NCBI GenBank assembly: GCA_037957365.1
Contig: JARHVA010003166.1
Span: 1,679,501 to 1,743,500, forward strand
Direction of reading: 5' to 3'
From: Torreya grandis
Lineage: Eukaryota > Streptophyta > Pinopsida > Cupressales > Taxaceae
DNA length: 64,000 nt
Numbering within the stretch: position 1 is the first letter of the stretch; each line of letters begins with the position of its first letter. A program made the translations under genes and the position numbers. The notes beneath the pieces are model-generated. The model did not search any database. It was given only the letters and a program-made list of their open reading frames with translations, and was not told the origin of the DNA. Positions 38,517 to 51,710 of this stretch are shown here, piece after piece.

Positions 38517-41500
38517 ACATAGTCCATTCAAGTAAGGAAGATACTTTGGAAATCTTAGATTTTCCTAAAAGTCTTTAAAAATCTTTAAAAATCAAATTTT
38601 AGCTTCATTTTCCCATGTTTTTGATAGGCTTTATTGATACACAGGTCACATAGCAACTAACATTGGTTTAGTGTAACCAACATCGATCAAGGATAACTAG
38701 TATTGCCTAGGTTTTAGGGAAAACCACAATTAAAAATTTGCATTTTAGATCTTTATTCAAAATTACTGTTTGTTATTTTGGTCTATAAGTCTCTGTTTGA
38801 ACATTTATTCCATTATCTAAAAGTTTATTTTGGATATTTTATTTTAACTTAGGATAATTTTTCTTTTTTTTTTAATCAAATTTTTTTTGCCTAAGGGTTT
38901 AAAAGTGACTGTTATCAGTCATTTTTGATCGGTATCAATTATTTTTATGACCAACATTGGTCTTGATGCAATTAACATTGGTCATTATTGATCAACATTG
39001 GTCTCCGTGTGTAAAAAATAGGGAACCTGAGAGCAAGTTTTTTAAACTTGCTTGTTTCATTATCAATTATACTTCTAAGCAATGGGAAACTCTCTAACCT
39101 TGTAGGACCCACATGGAAAAGTGATCTAATTTGAACATGATTTAAGTCTTAAACCTTCCCTTTGGTGTTTAAAAGGAAGTTAAATGGTTGGTTTAATTTT
39201 TTTGTGATTTTTTTTGAAAACTAAGGCAAAGGGGCTAAGAAATTCATCAAACATTTTAATTCGGTGATTAAAACTAACATACACTTAAGTTACAATCTTT
39301 TCAAAAGTGTATTTTTTATGCAATATCATCTATTAATTGTTTGTTTTAGCAAATGAAGAGTATGCATATGCTTTCCCCCCATCCCCTTTAGGGAGCTTGG
39401 GTGACCAAAATCACCTTTTCATTGAAATTGTGCCTTTATCCAAGGCATGAAAAATAAGTTTTCTAAGATCTCCCCAAAACCCATATGGTTTAGGTGATCT
39501 AAAAACAACATCTAAAGCCTTTTCACTTAGTTTTGGTTTATGCAATTTGGCTTGTGGAAGGGAGTTCATATCCTATTTGAAATTTATTTAAGGAAGCTTT
39601 GACCTAGGGTTTCATCTCCTAGCATTATTTCAACCCCACTCCATGATGTGGTATACAAATTGAGAGTGACCCATTGGGACATTTGCTTGAGCGGTTGAGA
39701 AAATTTTGTTAGTGGCAATCTAGATCAGAAAATATGATCAATCTGAACATCACACTACACTAAAAAATTGATATACATAGTGGTTGTGAAAAGGATAAGA
39801 CCTTTTCACAATAAGATAATTTATGTATATCTAATTAACATGAGACATCTCTAGCATTATCCACCCTTGAGACCATCTAGGTGGTCAAAAACTCAAGTTT
39901 TAGAATAACCCCACTTACCATGGATATATTATTGATATAGGGTGAGTAACCTAAAGGTCCATGTCATTGTAAAATATCTTAGGAGAAGGAAGGTGTAAAA
40001 ACCCTACTACTTCATTTTCTTTTATTTTTGGATTAATAATTAAAATTCTCCCAAGATCATGTATATAGATGGGTTTCAATAATATGATGTAACCTTGTTA
40101 GTTCAGGGCTTGGGATGATTTGATTAGTTGTATTTGGTATTTTCCTTTATTTTCTTAGTCATTTTTTGAGTCTAAAAATTATTTTTAAACAAAACATCAT
40201 AACCAAACACATTTGTTGTCCACCATTTCTTGAATAAAGAGGTATTACACTAATCAAATCTAAATCATCTTTGCCTTGTTTAAAATCCTCAACTTAAAAC
40301 ATTATGTTTGTATTGTCTAAAAAACATAATTACACTACCCATTTTACTCTAAACCACTTTACAAAAATCTTTAAGTCCTTTAATGATTATTCAAATTCAT
40401 ATTGCACCTTTCTAAGTTATAGGTTAATGTGTTAATTAGTTTTTCCATTTACACTTGACTTGAGTTAACTTGGGTTAAATTTCCTATTTGAGTTGAAGGC
40501 CATTTATAGAGTTATCATCATTTGATCATTATGAAATTAGGTCATCTTACATTCCACTTATTGTCTAAGTTATATAAAATATTTTATTCTACCCCCTATT
40601 ACCATGTGGTAGCATTGTGCTTCCCATTTGGTTCTAGATTTATACTTAAGAATTATTGCATGTTCTCACATCTTGAGTTTCTTAGTTCATATTCTCACCT
40701 TCCTAATCCAAAGGGATTTCTTTTAATTTCCTAGTAGCAACTCATAAAAGTTGAACTATCTTTCATGGTATTGACGTATCTCTCAACCTATATTTTGTGT
40801 ACTATTTTACACTTAGGTCTTTGAGTTATCACACACTCTTCCTAATTATATGATTTCAACCCTACCCAAGGTTAAAATTTTCATGAACACAATCTTCTAA
40901 TTATGTGGTACTACACCACCTCCTTTTTATTATAGTCTCTTTGTTACCTTGTCACCTTATTTAGATAAAATCAAACACACCTTATTTAAATGTTTTCAAA
41001 AAAATTTCAAAATCTTGCCAAATGTAGAAAACAAACCTTTTTAGACATGAATCAAAGGTACATTCATAGTGGGATCTCTTATGGCCCTAGTTATGGGAGG
41101 ATCACTTTAATGATTGGTCAAGATAATTCTATGGTCTTTTAAGACATACCCACAACTATAGGATTTAAGGAAGACTATTTGGAATATCAACCCCAAGAGG
41201 ACAAAGATGAAGAACTCCTAAGGTTGATTAAATCTGGTGCTAGATTACCCTCAGAATTTCCTATGGAATAATTACATACCTTGGTTAGATAAAGATAGCA
41301 AAAATGAGAAAAATCCTTCAAAAGCATTACTAAAACAAACATACCTTCTTATATTAAAGGAAATTAAATACTAATATAGTCAAAAGCAAATGATCAAGAT
41401 GTTTTCAACAAGATCAAAAAGATAAGTCAACAATATGTAGACCAACTTATCATGGACTTAACAGACTCTTTTGTCACCACTTCAATCCAAAATAACACTT

Positions 41501-42060
41501 CCAAAGAATAAGAGAATATGGTTTAACCAATGAAAAATTTAGTTGAGAACACAACAATGATAGATCAAGATGTCTCAATCCAACAACCTAAATCCTAAAA
41601 GGTTTTGAAAAATGCTTCAGTAGACACAAAGATTTTTTTTTTCAATCATCAAGAATATCTCATTACTTTGCAAAACCAATGACCCAAAAATTCAGTATGC
41701 ATTGAAGAAATAATACAAAATAATTTGTATATTTCATCTCAACAAACATGTAATTTGGAAAATATACTATGGACTCCCCAAAATCAATAGAGCACATAAT
41801 TCAAGGTAACATATTCTAAGGAATAAGTGGCTCACTTAGTCAACTCAAAGAGAAAACCAAAACAAAGTCATGGATTATCGGGTATATATTCCTAATAAAT
41901 ACACACAATAGGGGAATATAACACCTAAATAGTATGGGCACATACCACCCAAATAGAATTATGTTCTTCCCATGAATGCACCAAACATGCAAGAGTGGAA
42001 TTCTATGAAAGAGATTGTGTCACGATTGGAGATAGGAAACGAAAAAAAGAAGTACAAATT
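38517..42060 (+). other. Element C leader
   Basis: About 3.5 kb before the capsid domain. 38650-39010 holds several copies of an AACATTGGT word. 41040-41600 has weak plus-strand coding continuity that may be the gag N-terminus. Otherwise AT-rich and without frames. Confidence 0.45.
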
Positions 42061-43130
42061 CGATGAGATATACATATCCATTTTATTTGAGTATTCTCCA
42101 ATTCCCCTTTCCACCTCATTTTGAGGCACCTAAATTTGATAAATACAAAGGAAAGGGTGGCCCATGTGAACACATTTAGGCATTTTTTGTATTATGCCAA
42201 GAGGTAGCTTACAGTAGCATGTTTTTAATTTTATTATTTCTATGAAGTTTAGTGGGATAGGCTTTAGATTGGATTCTTAAATTACCTAAGGGATTAGTTA
42301 TGGATTGGAATGATTTATCAAAAAAGTTCACCGACCACTTCTCTTATAACATTGAACATAAATTGGCCATTGTTGACTTGTGCAAATACAAATAATGAGA
42401 TGGAAAAAGCTTCATGACATATCTATAGTGGTGGAAAACATTATCTAGTTGCTTTCAATATAAGTTTCCAAAAAAAATAATTGGAGGACATTTTTTCATA
42501 GAACCTACACCCTGAGGTGGTACACAAACTATGGCTTACTTACATGAATACATTTGAATAAATTATAGATAAGGGTGTGAAAATTGAGAAGGTGCTTATT
42601 GTAAAAATCCTTATCAAGATTTACGTGTAGGATTAAACATCAAATCAAACCCAATCACTGGTTTAAATAGTTTCATAAGATAAATCTAAGGGTTTTAATA
42701 AGAAAAAGAACATGGTAGGGAATGGAGTAACCAAATAAATACATGTACAAATGGTATAGGCTCTACTAGATCCAAATGTGTAATTAGCTCCTCCTAATCC
42801 ACTAGCTAATTTGTAAATAGTTCCTCCACAAAGGATAATCCATAATCAATTCAGGGTCTTTAGCAAATTGGGAGATCCTGTTGAGGTAGTATTTCAAAAT
42901 CTCATGAAGGCTAACCTGATTATATATCCTTTACCAAGGTCATTTCCTATAGATCAACCCAAGCCAAATTGGTATAAGGAAAATGAGTTTTGCAAGTTCT
43001 ATCATGTTGTTGATCACGGTGCCTATCATTACATCCAATTACAACACCTTATTAAATATTTGATTGAGAGTGGTGAAGTTGAGATTAAAATTTCTCCATA
43101 GGATACTAATTAAGATATGGGAATATACCA
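42060..43130 (+). pseudogene. Element C gag
   Basis: Capsid region 42100-42560: APKFDKYKGKGGPCEHI, AFFVLCQEVAYSS, LPKGLVMDWNDLSKKFTDHF, SYNIEHKLAIVDLC. This is the plant Gag domain order. The nucleocapsid end at 42868-43101 shows PKPNWYKENEFCKFYHVVDH and then HLIKYLIESGEVEI, corresponding to the Cys-His segment and the following LIE-G segment. At 43110-43140 DMGIYQDPFPRHN resembles the linker after gag in related elements. Many stops (for example TAG after PCEHI). Confidence 0.75.
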
Positions 43131-44019
43131 AGATCCATTTCCTAGACATAATCAACAACCACCAAGGAACAATCAAAATTAAGAATAAAATTAGAGGTAT
43201 AATCAAACTCAATGTCAAAATTGTAATCAAAATGATCATAATCAGGATCATAATACCCATGCCAACAACTTGGGTTACAACAACATACAATATGACTATA
43301 ATAATACTATGGGACACATTTTTATAACCCATATTGCCACTATTGATTTTAAATCATATTAACCATCTCATTTTCCTTATAGTACTAGACCTATTGATAT
43401 AAGGTCAACACCCTCTCACTCTAGTAACATCACATCAAGTTCACATAATTCTATTGTGCCTCCATTTACATGAGTTACTATTTTTAAACCTCATCCTTCC
43501 TCTAGTTATAATGGCTCCATACTGACTCAAAATTGTTCCAATGTAACTAGATGCTCATAAATCACCTTCTAAGGCCCTTTGTCTTCACTTTTTAATTATA
43601 ATGGCTTATTGAAACCTCTATATTTCAAAATTATAACTAGATGCTAATGATTTACCCTTTAGGGCCCTTTTCCCTCTTCTTTCAACATTGAACCTAATGT
43701 GAACATTATACCTTTGGATTTAAATTTGAACACTGTGCTAACCAAGGCCATGCCATCTCATCTTAATGTTGAAAATATTTATAGTTGATCAAACTAAGTA
43801 AAACCCTATGCAAATTTATATTTTAGATCTCATACATACATTTGAAGTCTATATAACTATTTTAAACAAAGTTTTACAAAATCCACTATCCCAATGATAT
43901 AAATCTTGAACAGTTCTAAACACTAGTGGGATATTTATCTTTATTTTGATATCTCACATTTGATAAAAAAAGACATGTCCACCCTATGTACAAGACATAA
44001 TAACCCATTGTATATTGAG

Positions 44020-44400
44020 GTAGTCATTGAAAACCATAAGATCAAGTGATTTCTTATAGATAATGGTTTTGAGCTAAACATAGTGTCCCTCAAACTAGTA
44101 TAGATATTGAGCCACATTATGAAGAACATTCAGCTAGAGATGATCACCATAAAAGATTATGATAATGCTAGGGGGAGTCTTATTATACCATTTATTTTCC
44201 AATCATTATTGTGTTTATTTCCCACTACACATTATTACATATTATGGCTATTGAGTTGCCTTATAACATACTTCTTGGTCTTCCTTGGATCTATGAAGTA
44301 AATTCCATTCTATCCACCTTGCACCAGTGCCTTAAGTTTCCCCAAAATGGGATCGAGGTCACTATTCTTGTTGACATACAACCTTATCAATATTGAAAAT
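44020..44400 (+). pseudogene. Element C protease
   Basis: FLIDNGFELNIVSLKLV carries the retropepsin Asp in IDNG, then [17 protein letters not shown], and [16 protein letters not shown] and [13 protein letters not shown] close the domain (44230-44360). The closing YNxLLGxPW motif is well kept. Frames 44107-44301 and 44211-44396 overlap, which shows one frameshift. Confidence 0.85.
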
Positions 44401-45738
44401 TTTTGGAGGTTGAGTTTTGTAATTATAACTATTATCTTGGTTTAGAGTTTGTTGTAAAGAAGAATAAGGAAATAGTTTCACATCTACCAACATCCAATTA
44501 TATCAACCCAAGTGACCTTACATCCACTTTCACTGATCCATTTCCCACAACTCTTGTAAAATAGGCTGTTATAGAAGACATGGGTATTTTCACATACTAT
44601 CTTAAGGATGCCTTCCATGTTTCTAAGTTTCCAAAGTCTCCCAAAACATTTGGTAAACCCAAACCTTCCAAAATACCTAACAGACCCAAATTGATTTATC
44701 AACAAAAGAAAGAATAATGAAAACCACTTGTAGTATTTGTACCTACTACTTCACCAAAATAGGAGTAATAGGATTTTACTAAAAGATACTTGTTATATTC
44801 TGATGGCATTACTGATTGCTTTTAGAATCCAAAATATCCAATCCCTAACTGGATCATCAATAATTTTAATTATATAAGAAAAGGCCTTGGTCCATGAGTG
44901 AAAGGAATTATGAAACCTTTATCAGTTGGTGTACCTAATTTGAATCATGGTCTAAGATTTATACCTCTTAAGGGTGACCTCATGAATTTTAATAGTGATT
45001 ATTTTGAATCAATTAGTGAGAAGACTCTTGGCAATGATGTAGCATCCCATTATATCCTTTTTGATGAACTTACTAATTCATATTTAATTAATCAAATTAC
45101 CATTGTGACCTTAACACCCCTTTATTCCCTTTGTCTTTGTCATCTCATACTCATTGATTTGGACTAGAAAAGTTCAATCACATGCCTTAATGAATTATAT
45201 AATGAAGAATCAATTATAGAATACATGGGCCTTAGAGATATATTTCCTATTGGTGATCATAAACAAGGCTTTGATTTTTGATTGGATCCTTTTACTTACT
45301 TTAGAGGGAAGGAAAAATTTCATGGTCATAACAAAGATAAAACATAAATATATTTAGTTGAAAACCTCTTTGAGGTGCTCGTTGATCTGTGAAAAAGTAT
45401 AGAAAAAGATAATCCCTTGAGTGAAAACCTATTTTAGGCACTCTTGGATAGGAAATTTTTATCAGCCCCAAAGGATGCTCAAGGTCTAATAAGTCCTAGA
45501 TCTATATCCATTACAATCATTTCTTCATAATAACAACAAATTTTTTAGCATCTTACTCTTGAGTTTCCAGAGATTCTGCTACTTGGCCATTACCTGAAAT
45601 GGTGGATTCAAATTCATTACATTATCCAGAGCTTTATGAGGAACAACAAAAAACTGTAGTAGAGGAAGATGATCATGATCACACATTTGCTATTATTATT
45701 GAAGACAGTTATACACTTCTCATAGAAAAACTATTGAA

Positions 45739-46620
45739 GTGAACCTAAGAACATACTATGATCCCAAAATTGTTTATCTTGGAGCTTCCCTTACAAAAGT
45801 AGAATGTGAACATATTATATCCATTTTGAAATATTTCATTGATATTTTTACATGGGCATATTTAGATATGCCAAGATTAGACCCTCACTCAATTGTGCAT
45901 CACCTTGTTATTTATCTAGATGTTAATCCAGTTAAATAAAAATTGAGGAAGATGTATCCATGCATTACTCTATTGGTAAAAATTAAATTGGAAAAGTTAT
46001 TAGGGGAAAGCTTCATTATAACACTAGACTATTCTAAATAGATATCAAATGTAGTTCTAGTTAGTAAAATGTCATAGGGCATATGTATTTGTATATATTT
46101 TAGAGATATCAACAAAGCATGCCAAAAATATGATTTTACTCTATCAAACATTGACATGATCATCAATTATACCATTGGGTATGAGATGCTATCCATCATG
46201 GATGGATTTTATGGATATAATCAGATAAAGATATCCCAATAAGATCAACACAAGACTACATTCACCATTTTTTGGGGAACATTTTGTTACCAAGTCATGT
46301 TATTTGGATTGAATAACACTAGAGCAACTTATCAGTGTGTCATGACTATCATCTTCCATGAGATGATGCATGATATTGTTGAGGAATATGTTGATGATAT
46401 CCTAGATAAATCAAGAATATGTGTTATACATCTTGATGTTCTATGGAGAATCTTTGAGAGACTTTGTGAATATAAAGTCCACTTGAATCCTAAGAAGTGG
46501 ATATTTAGAGTCACTTTAGGAAAATTATTAGGGTTTATTATATTTCAAAGAGGGATTAAAATTGACCCTACTAAGGTTAACACCATTGATAAAATGCCTC
46601 CACCTTCAAATCTTAAATAA
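45739..46620 (+). pseudogene. Element C reverse transcriptase
   Basis: Upstream linker 45739-45939 (FTWAYLDMPRLDPHSIVHHL), then the RT core: YFRDINKACQKYDFTLSNID, LSIMDGFYGYNQIKIS, KTTFTIFWGTFCYQVMLFGL, NNTRATYQCVMT, EEYVDDILDKSRI (YVDD at 46387-46398) and HLNPKKWIFRVTLGKLLGF. Unlike element B, the three catalytic Asp residues are kept (MDG and YVDD). The last 107 codons (46297-46620) are open. Stops upstream, for example in KIS-stop-DQHKTTF. Confidence 0.92.
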
Positions 46621-46779
46621 CTCTAAATATTGCAAGGAAAGATTCAATCTATTCAGAGGTTCATTTCTTAATTGGTAGATAAGTGCTACCCATTTAGTAA
46701 TCTCTTGAATAAATCAGTCATGTTTCAATGTGATAAAGAGTGTCAATCAACATTTATGAAGCTCGAGACATATTTGGCC

Positions 46780-47160
46780 AACCTACTAGTTTTGAGACCA
46801 CCAACACCTAAATAACCACTGCTTCTTTTCATTTCAGTGATTGAGCATACACTAGGGGCACTTTTGGCCCAACATGATGATCAAGGTAGAGAACATGAAA
46901 CATATTATTTAAACCATAGACTGGTGGATTATGAACACAATTGTATGCATATTTATAATGTGTGTTTATATATGGAGTTCACTTCCCAAAAGTTATGACA
47001 TCATATGTTGAATATTAAAATAATTATTATTGCTAAGATGGATCCTCTCAATTTTTTGTTATCAAAAGCATCTCTCACATGATGTATGGAAAAGTGGGTC
47101 ATGTTAATAAGTGAATTTTATGTTGAGTATCAAAATAAAAAATCTATCAAGTGGAAGGTT
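46780..47160 (+). pseudogene. Element C standard (gypsy) RNase H
   Basis: YLANLLVLRPPTPK, then LFISVIEHTLGALLAQHDDQ, ETYYLNHRLVDYEHNC and LSKASLT. This is the plan of RNase H immediately after RT. The segment before it, SQSTFMKLETYL, is the usual connection. Confidence 0.8.
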
Positions 47161-47254
47161 ATTATTTATTGACTTGAAGAAGCCCTTATTATAAATAATC
47201 TATGACTCAGTTTCAAATTTATAGAAAATTGTATTATGATACCAGAGGAAGTGT

Positions 47255-47680
47255 AGCATGAATATGAATAGTGGAAACTATATTTTGATGGTTCCTTCAC
47301 TTCTCATAGATCAAGATCTAGCATATTGTTGATTACACCATAAGGGGATCTGATTCCCAAGGCATTTCATATTAATTTTCATTATACCAACAATTTGGTT
47401 GAGTATGAGGTACTTATTGCAAGACTTCATCTTGCCATACAATGGGATATCCAACATTTAATGGTCTATGTTGATTCCCAATTGATCATCAATCAAACCA
47501 CTGATCAATATAAAATTAGAGATGGAAAGTTTGTTCATTACAATTAAATCATGGATAATCTCAAATTTCATTTTAAATCTCTACATTTTGAATAAGTACT
47601 AATAGCCAATAATAAATTTACCGATGCAATGTCGATAATTGGGTCTTTGATACAAATTGGGGTGCTAAAGAGTATGAGTT
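47255..47680 (+). pseudogene. Element C second (archaeal-type) RNase H
   Basis: WKLYFDGSFTSHRSRSSILL, TNNLVEYEVLIARLHLAIQ, DIQHLMVYVDSQLIINQ, and FTDAMSIIGSL. The Asp of FDGS, the Glu of EYEVL, the Asp of VDSQL and the terminal Asp are all kept. Position between RNase H and integrase is the typical Tat-lineage layout. Confidence 0.82.
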
Positions 47681-47859
47681 TTTTTATTGAAAATATTATA
47701 TAACTTACACATATTATGCCATATTTAGAAAGAGTGTGTGTCATTTCTAGTCCCAATGCCCCACCAGAATGACCTTGGATCCAAGATTTTTATAATTAAT
47801 CCCATGATCATGTTTTTCAACCTGACTTATCTAATAATCGATAAAAATTATTCCTTCAC

Positions 47860-49033
47860 TAGCTAGACCATTATACCCTTCTTGGAAAAATGATTTATTG
47901 TAAAGGCTATGATGAAACACTACTTTGTTATTTATCTTTAGGGGAATCCAAGCTATAGTTTAGGGAGGTTCATAAAGGAATATGTGGGGCCCACAACAAC
48001 GATGTAGTCTTAACTAAAAATCTACTGAATAGGTTATTATTGGCCAAAAATGGAGATATATGCTTGAAATTATGTGATGAAGTGTGATCCTTATTAGCAA
48101 CATGAAAAATTGATACACACACCTTCCTAGCCACTATAATCGATCATAACACCATGGCCATTTTCTACTTGGGGCTTCAATCTCATTAAGAAAATTAAAC
48201 CCACATATTCAGATGGCTATAACCACATTTTAACTACTACCAATTAATTTACTAAGTGGATTAAGGCCATTCCTCTCACTTATATCACCAAGAAGCAAAT
48301 AGTCAAATTCATTCATTATCATATCATCTATCGATATGACATCCTATCACTCATTATATTTGATAATGGTGTATCCTTTATAAATAGAGATATAAAAGAC
48401 CTTTGTGCAAAATTCAAAATCAAGCACAGGAAATCCACACCATATAACCCACAAGACAACATATAAGATGAGGTGTTAGACAAAACAATTATAGCCATTT
48501 TAAAGAATATTATCAATAATGCTATCTGTAATTATCACTTAAAATTTTTTTCCTACCTTTTGGGATTATCGAACCAATCATCGAACACTTATAGGAGCCA
48601 TTCCATACTCCTTTGTTTATGGCACAAAAGCTATTATCCTAATTTCTATTGAGTTACCTTCATTATGAGTTTATTTGGAGAATATTGATAATGATGAGTA
48701 TTATAGAGTATAGGTTACAAAAACTAGAACTTTTTGATGATAAGCATTTTGCTATCATAGAAAATTTTCAAGCCTACCAAAACAGACTGTGAAAAAGATA
48801 CAACAAGTGCATTATCCCTCAAGAATTTGAGATTGGTGATTTGGTCTTGAAATATAAATAGAATAACACAAATGTTAAACACAAGAAAAATGGAAAGTTC
48901 TAACCAAATTAACTTGGACCTTATGTTATCACATCAAATTATGGATTAGGGGCATATTGATTGGCTACTCCAAATGGTGAAGAACTTCCAAAGCCCATGA
49001 ATATTGTGCACCTTAAGAGGTTATACACTTGAT
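47860..49033 (+). pseudogene. Element C integrase
   Basis: Zinc-binding region around 47870-48110. Core: PWPFSTWGFNLIKKI, ILTTTN-stop-FTKWIKAIPL, YDILSLIIFDNGVSF, KHRKSTPYNPQDN, then DYRTNHRTLIGAIPYSFVYG with KAIILISIELPSL. C-terminus GPYVITSNYGLGAYWLATP and PMNIVHLKRLYT ends with a TGA at 49031-49033. The first catalytic Asp is changed to Asn and its neighbour is a stop; the second Asp (FDNG) is kept, and a Glu is in place for the third. Confidence 0.9.
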
Positions 49034-51700
49034 ATCTTTGAACCATTTTCTATAAAATCCCTTAGTTGGGTGAAACTTGTGCTAAAGTAATTTTAGCCTC
49101 CCATTATATCCTAGACCATCCCACAATGGACTATATTATTTGTTTTGACCTACCTTGGATTGTTCTTACAAGAACCATATTTTTTTCACAACTCTAGATA
49201 GTGGAAAAATTGGACCATTGGCACCATGAACACATTTTATGCCACCCTAGACCATCCTCTCTTGGACCATATTCATTTTGGACCATTCTCTTTGAGAACC
49301 ACATTATTTTCATACCTTAGGATATTATAACCTAGACATCTTTTATCCCTTGACCAATTATAATCCTGATTATGACTCATAGGCATTATGAACACATTCA
49401 ATGCTAGTTATACAAAGCATAGTAGCATGGATAATAATTTGTAACTTCTTATAAAAAAGTGAACATGGATAAATTCACTCAAGATTTTTGCCTATGGGAT
49501 GGTTATTGAGAGATCTTTTATCATTCATATTGTTCTATTAGTTTTCTACTATTTGGTAGACATTATTACCTTAACAGGACCTCAGTCTCACAAATTTATG
49601 ATCATGTGTAATTGCAACTAGCTTAGAATTTATTGGAACTTATACTCTTGGATGAAGATCTCCTTGATTAGTTGGTTCCCTTAGACATTTTGTACATAGC
49701 TTATCCTAAAAACATAAAAACATTAGAAAATGATCCACAAAAAAACAAAAAAAATTGTTTTGCATTTTTATATATTCTAATCTCCATACCCTTGCCATTT
49801 TACAAGTAATTATCCCATGTGCTTGACATTTTTTAAGACCATTCTCATTTGTCCCACTGGAATGATTTTTTACACGACCATTCCTATCTCCCTATTTATT
49901 CTACAACATTAATCAAGTTTTTTTGGTCATTACTTTTTCTTCTATCCCACTTCTTGGGAGAACTACATTTGGCTTGAATTTAATGTTGGACCTTAAATCC
50001 ATGGAACTATGTAGGTAGCATCCACTTGTCTTGTACATCTGAAGTTAGCTTGGTTACCCCCTTCCTTTTCTTCTTTTTCCCCCACTTGTTTTCTATGTTA
50101 TTTCCCTATGACTTAGAAGCAACTTTATGTCCTCATTTTTGTTATGTTATTATAGAAAGTAACACCTCTACTACATGTGCATGATTTTTTTAAAAACCAC
50201 ACTAACTAGTTTTTGTGTGTGTTTATTTGATTTTTATTGTGATTTCTTGTCTCTTCTTTTATTTCTCTCTCCCCTTTTTAATTTCTTCTTGGTCTTTTAT
50301 TTTGTTGTTTTGTCTTGTTTTACAAGTACATCTTGATGGTACACATAGATCTTAATTATTCATATCTTGATCTAATGTTATTAATTTATTCTTGATTTAT
50401 TTTTAAACATTCTTGTTCCTGCTTAAATATAGATTATTTGTATCTATATTTTAAGTTGGGTTAATTTGTGTTTTCTTTTTCTTTGTTTTAAAAAAAAATG
50501 TAAATGGTTGTAACTCTGGTATTGGTAGTTATTATCATTATCCTTAGTTATAAGTATTTAAATTTGAACCAACTCAATGTAATTGAAATGCATTGTCATT
50601 ATAAGTTACTCATACTTAGGATGCCTAATTTCCTTTTGCTATAGTAAGCACTATGTGATTTGGATCCAAGTCTCAAGATTTATGTATCTCTGATGATCAT
50701 CTTTCAAATGCACCAATGAAAATAGGTACCAATGGCTTATCTCACACTTGAATCTATGTAAGATGTGCATCTCTTGGCATAGATTATGATTCTAATCAAA
50801 CCAATGGTCATTCTTCTTCATTCCTCATTCCATTCTCTCCCACTTTTGGGTGAACTACATTAGCTTGAGGTCCATTTGGACTATGTAGGTAGCACTTGGA
50901 TACATGATGTATCTTGGGATAGCTTGATCACCTTCATTCTTATATTCATCTCTTTCATGAATTTATGCAATCTTGTATGCCTAATTTTTTATGGCTTTTA
51001 TAGCCATTACACCATTGCATCAATGTTTGTGCCCGTTCATCTTTAACCTATGCAATAGGTTATATCATTGAGCTTTTTATTACTAGTTTTACCTAGAGGG
51101 GCACAAAATTTGAACCAGTCATAAATCTAAATCAGCCCTATAGGGGCAAACCATTAATTATCAATGAACAAAATCAGCCCTACTTGGGTAAAATTATTTT
51201 ATCAGTTGACCAAATCCACTCTATAGGGGCACATTATTATTTTATTTCACTAGAGACACACTTCTCATGTTTCTTCTAATTCCAATCTCTATGAAATTTT
51301 GTCATCATTTTGAAAATATTTTAGTGTGCAACTTGTCTTAGGATTGATCATTCTATAAGCGTGCAACTTAGACCCTAGCTTTGGGTGTGTTCAAAGTGTG
51401 TCACTTATATATTTGGATTGTATCCTTCCCCTTTACCCATATTTGGGGCCCATTATATTATAATTATATTTTGGTCATTGATGGAATCAATGCATTTAAG
51501 TATTAGCTCGTTTGAATGTAAATTGACCCATGAGTTAATTTCTCATTTTCCCTCTCTTTTTGAGAGTCCATCCTTCTCTTTCATCTTTGTATGTCCTCTC
51601 AAGTGGGCATCATGGGCCACTTCTTTCCAATTTCTTATTGAAAACTCTTTTCTTTGAAAATATGTTACTTCATTGAATATCTCACTATGCATTCTCAAAT
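49034..51700 (+). other. Element C 3' spacer
   Basis: 2.7 kb between pol and the polypurine tract. No coding signal. 49930-50300 and 50800-50950 share the theme of CTACATT...GGACTATGTAGGTAGCA. A four-unit tandem repeat lies at 51092-51250. Confidence 0.5.
51092..51250. repeat. Four-unit tandem repeat, period 41-44 bp
   Basis: Units start at 51092, 51136, 51178 and 51219. Each begins with a CCTATAGGGGCA-like word and the first three end with an AAATCA-like word. Confidence 0.7.
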
Positions 51701-51710
51701 AGGGGAAAAA
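51701..51710 (+). promoter_or_regulatory. Element C polypurine tract
   Basis: AGGGGAAAAA directly before the 3' LTR start at 51711. Confidence 0.75.

Noticed and set aside
38890..39010. CRISPR-like spaced repeat
   Set aside because: Words are short, degenerate and irregularly spaced, and the context is a plant retrotransposon leader.
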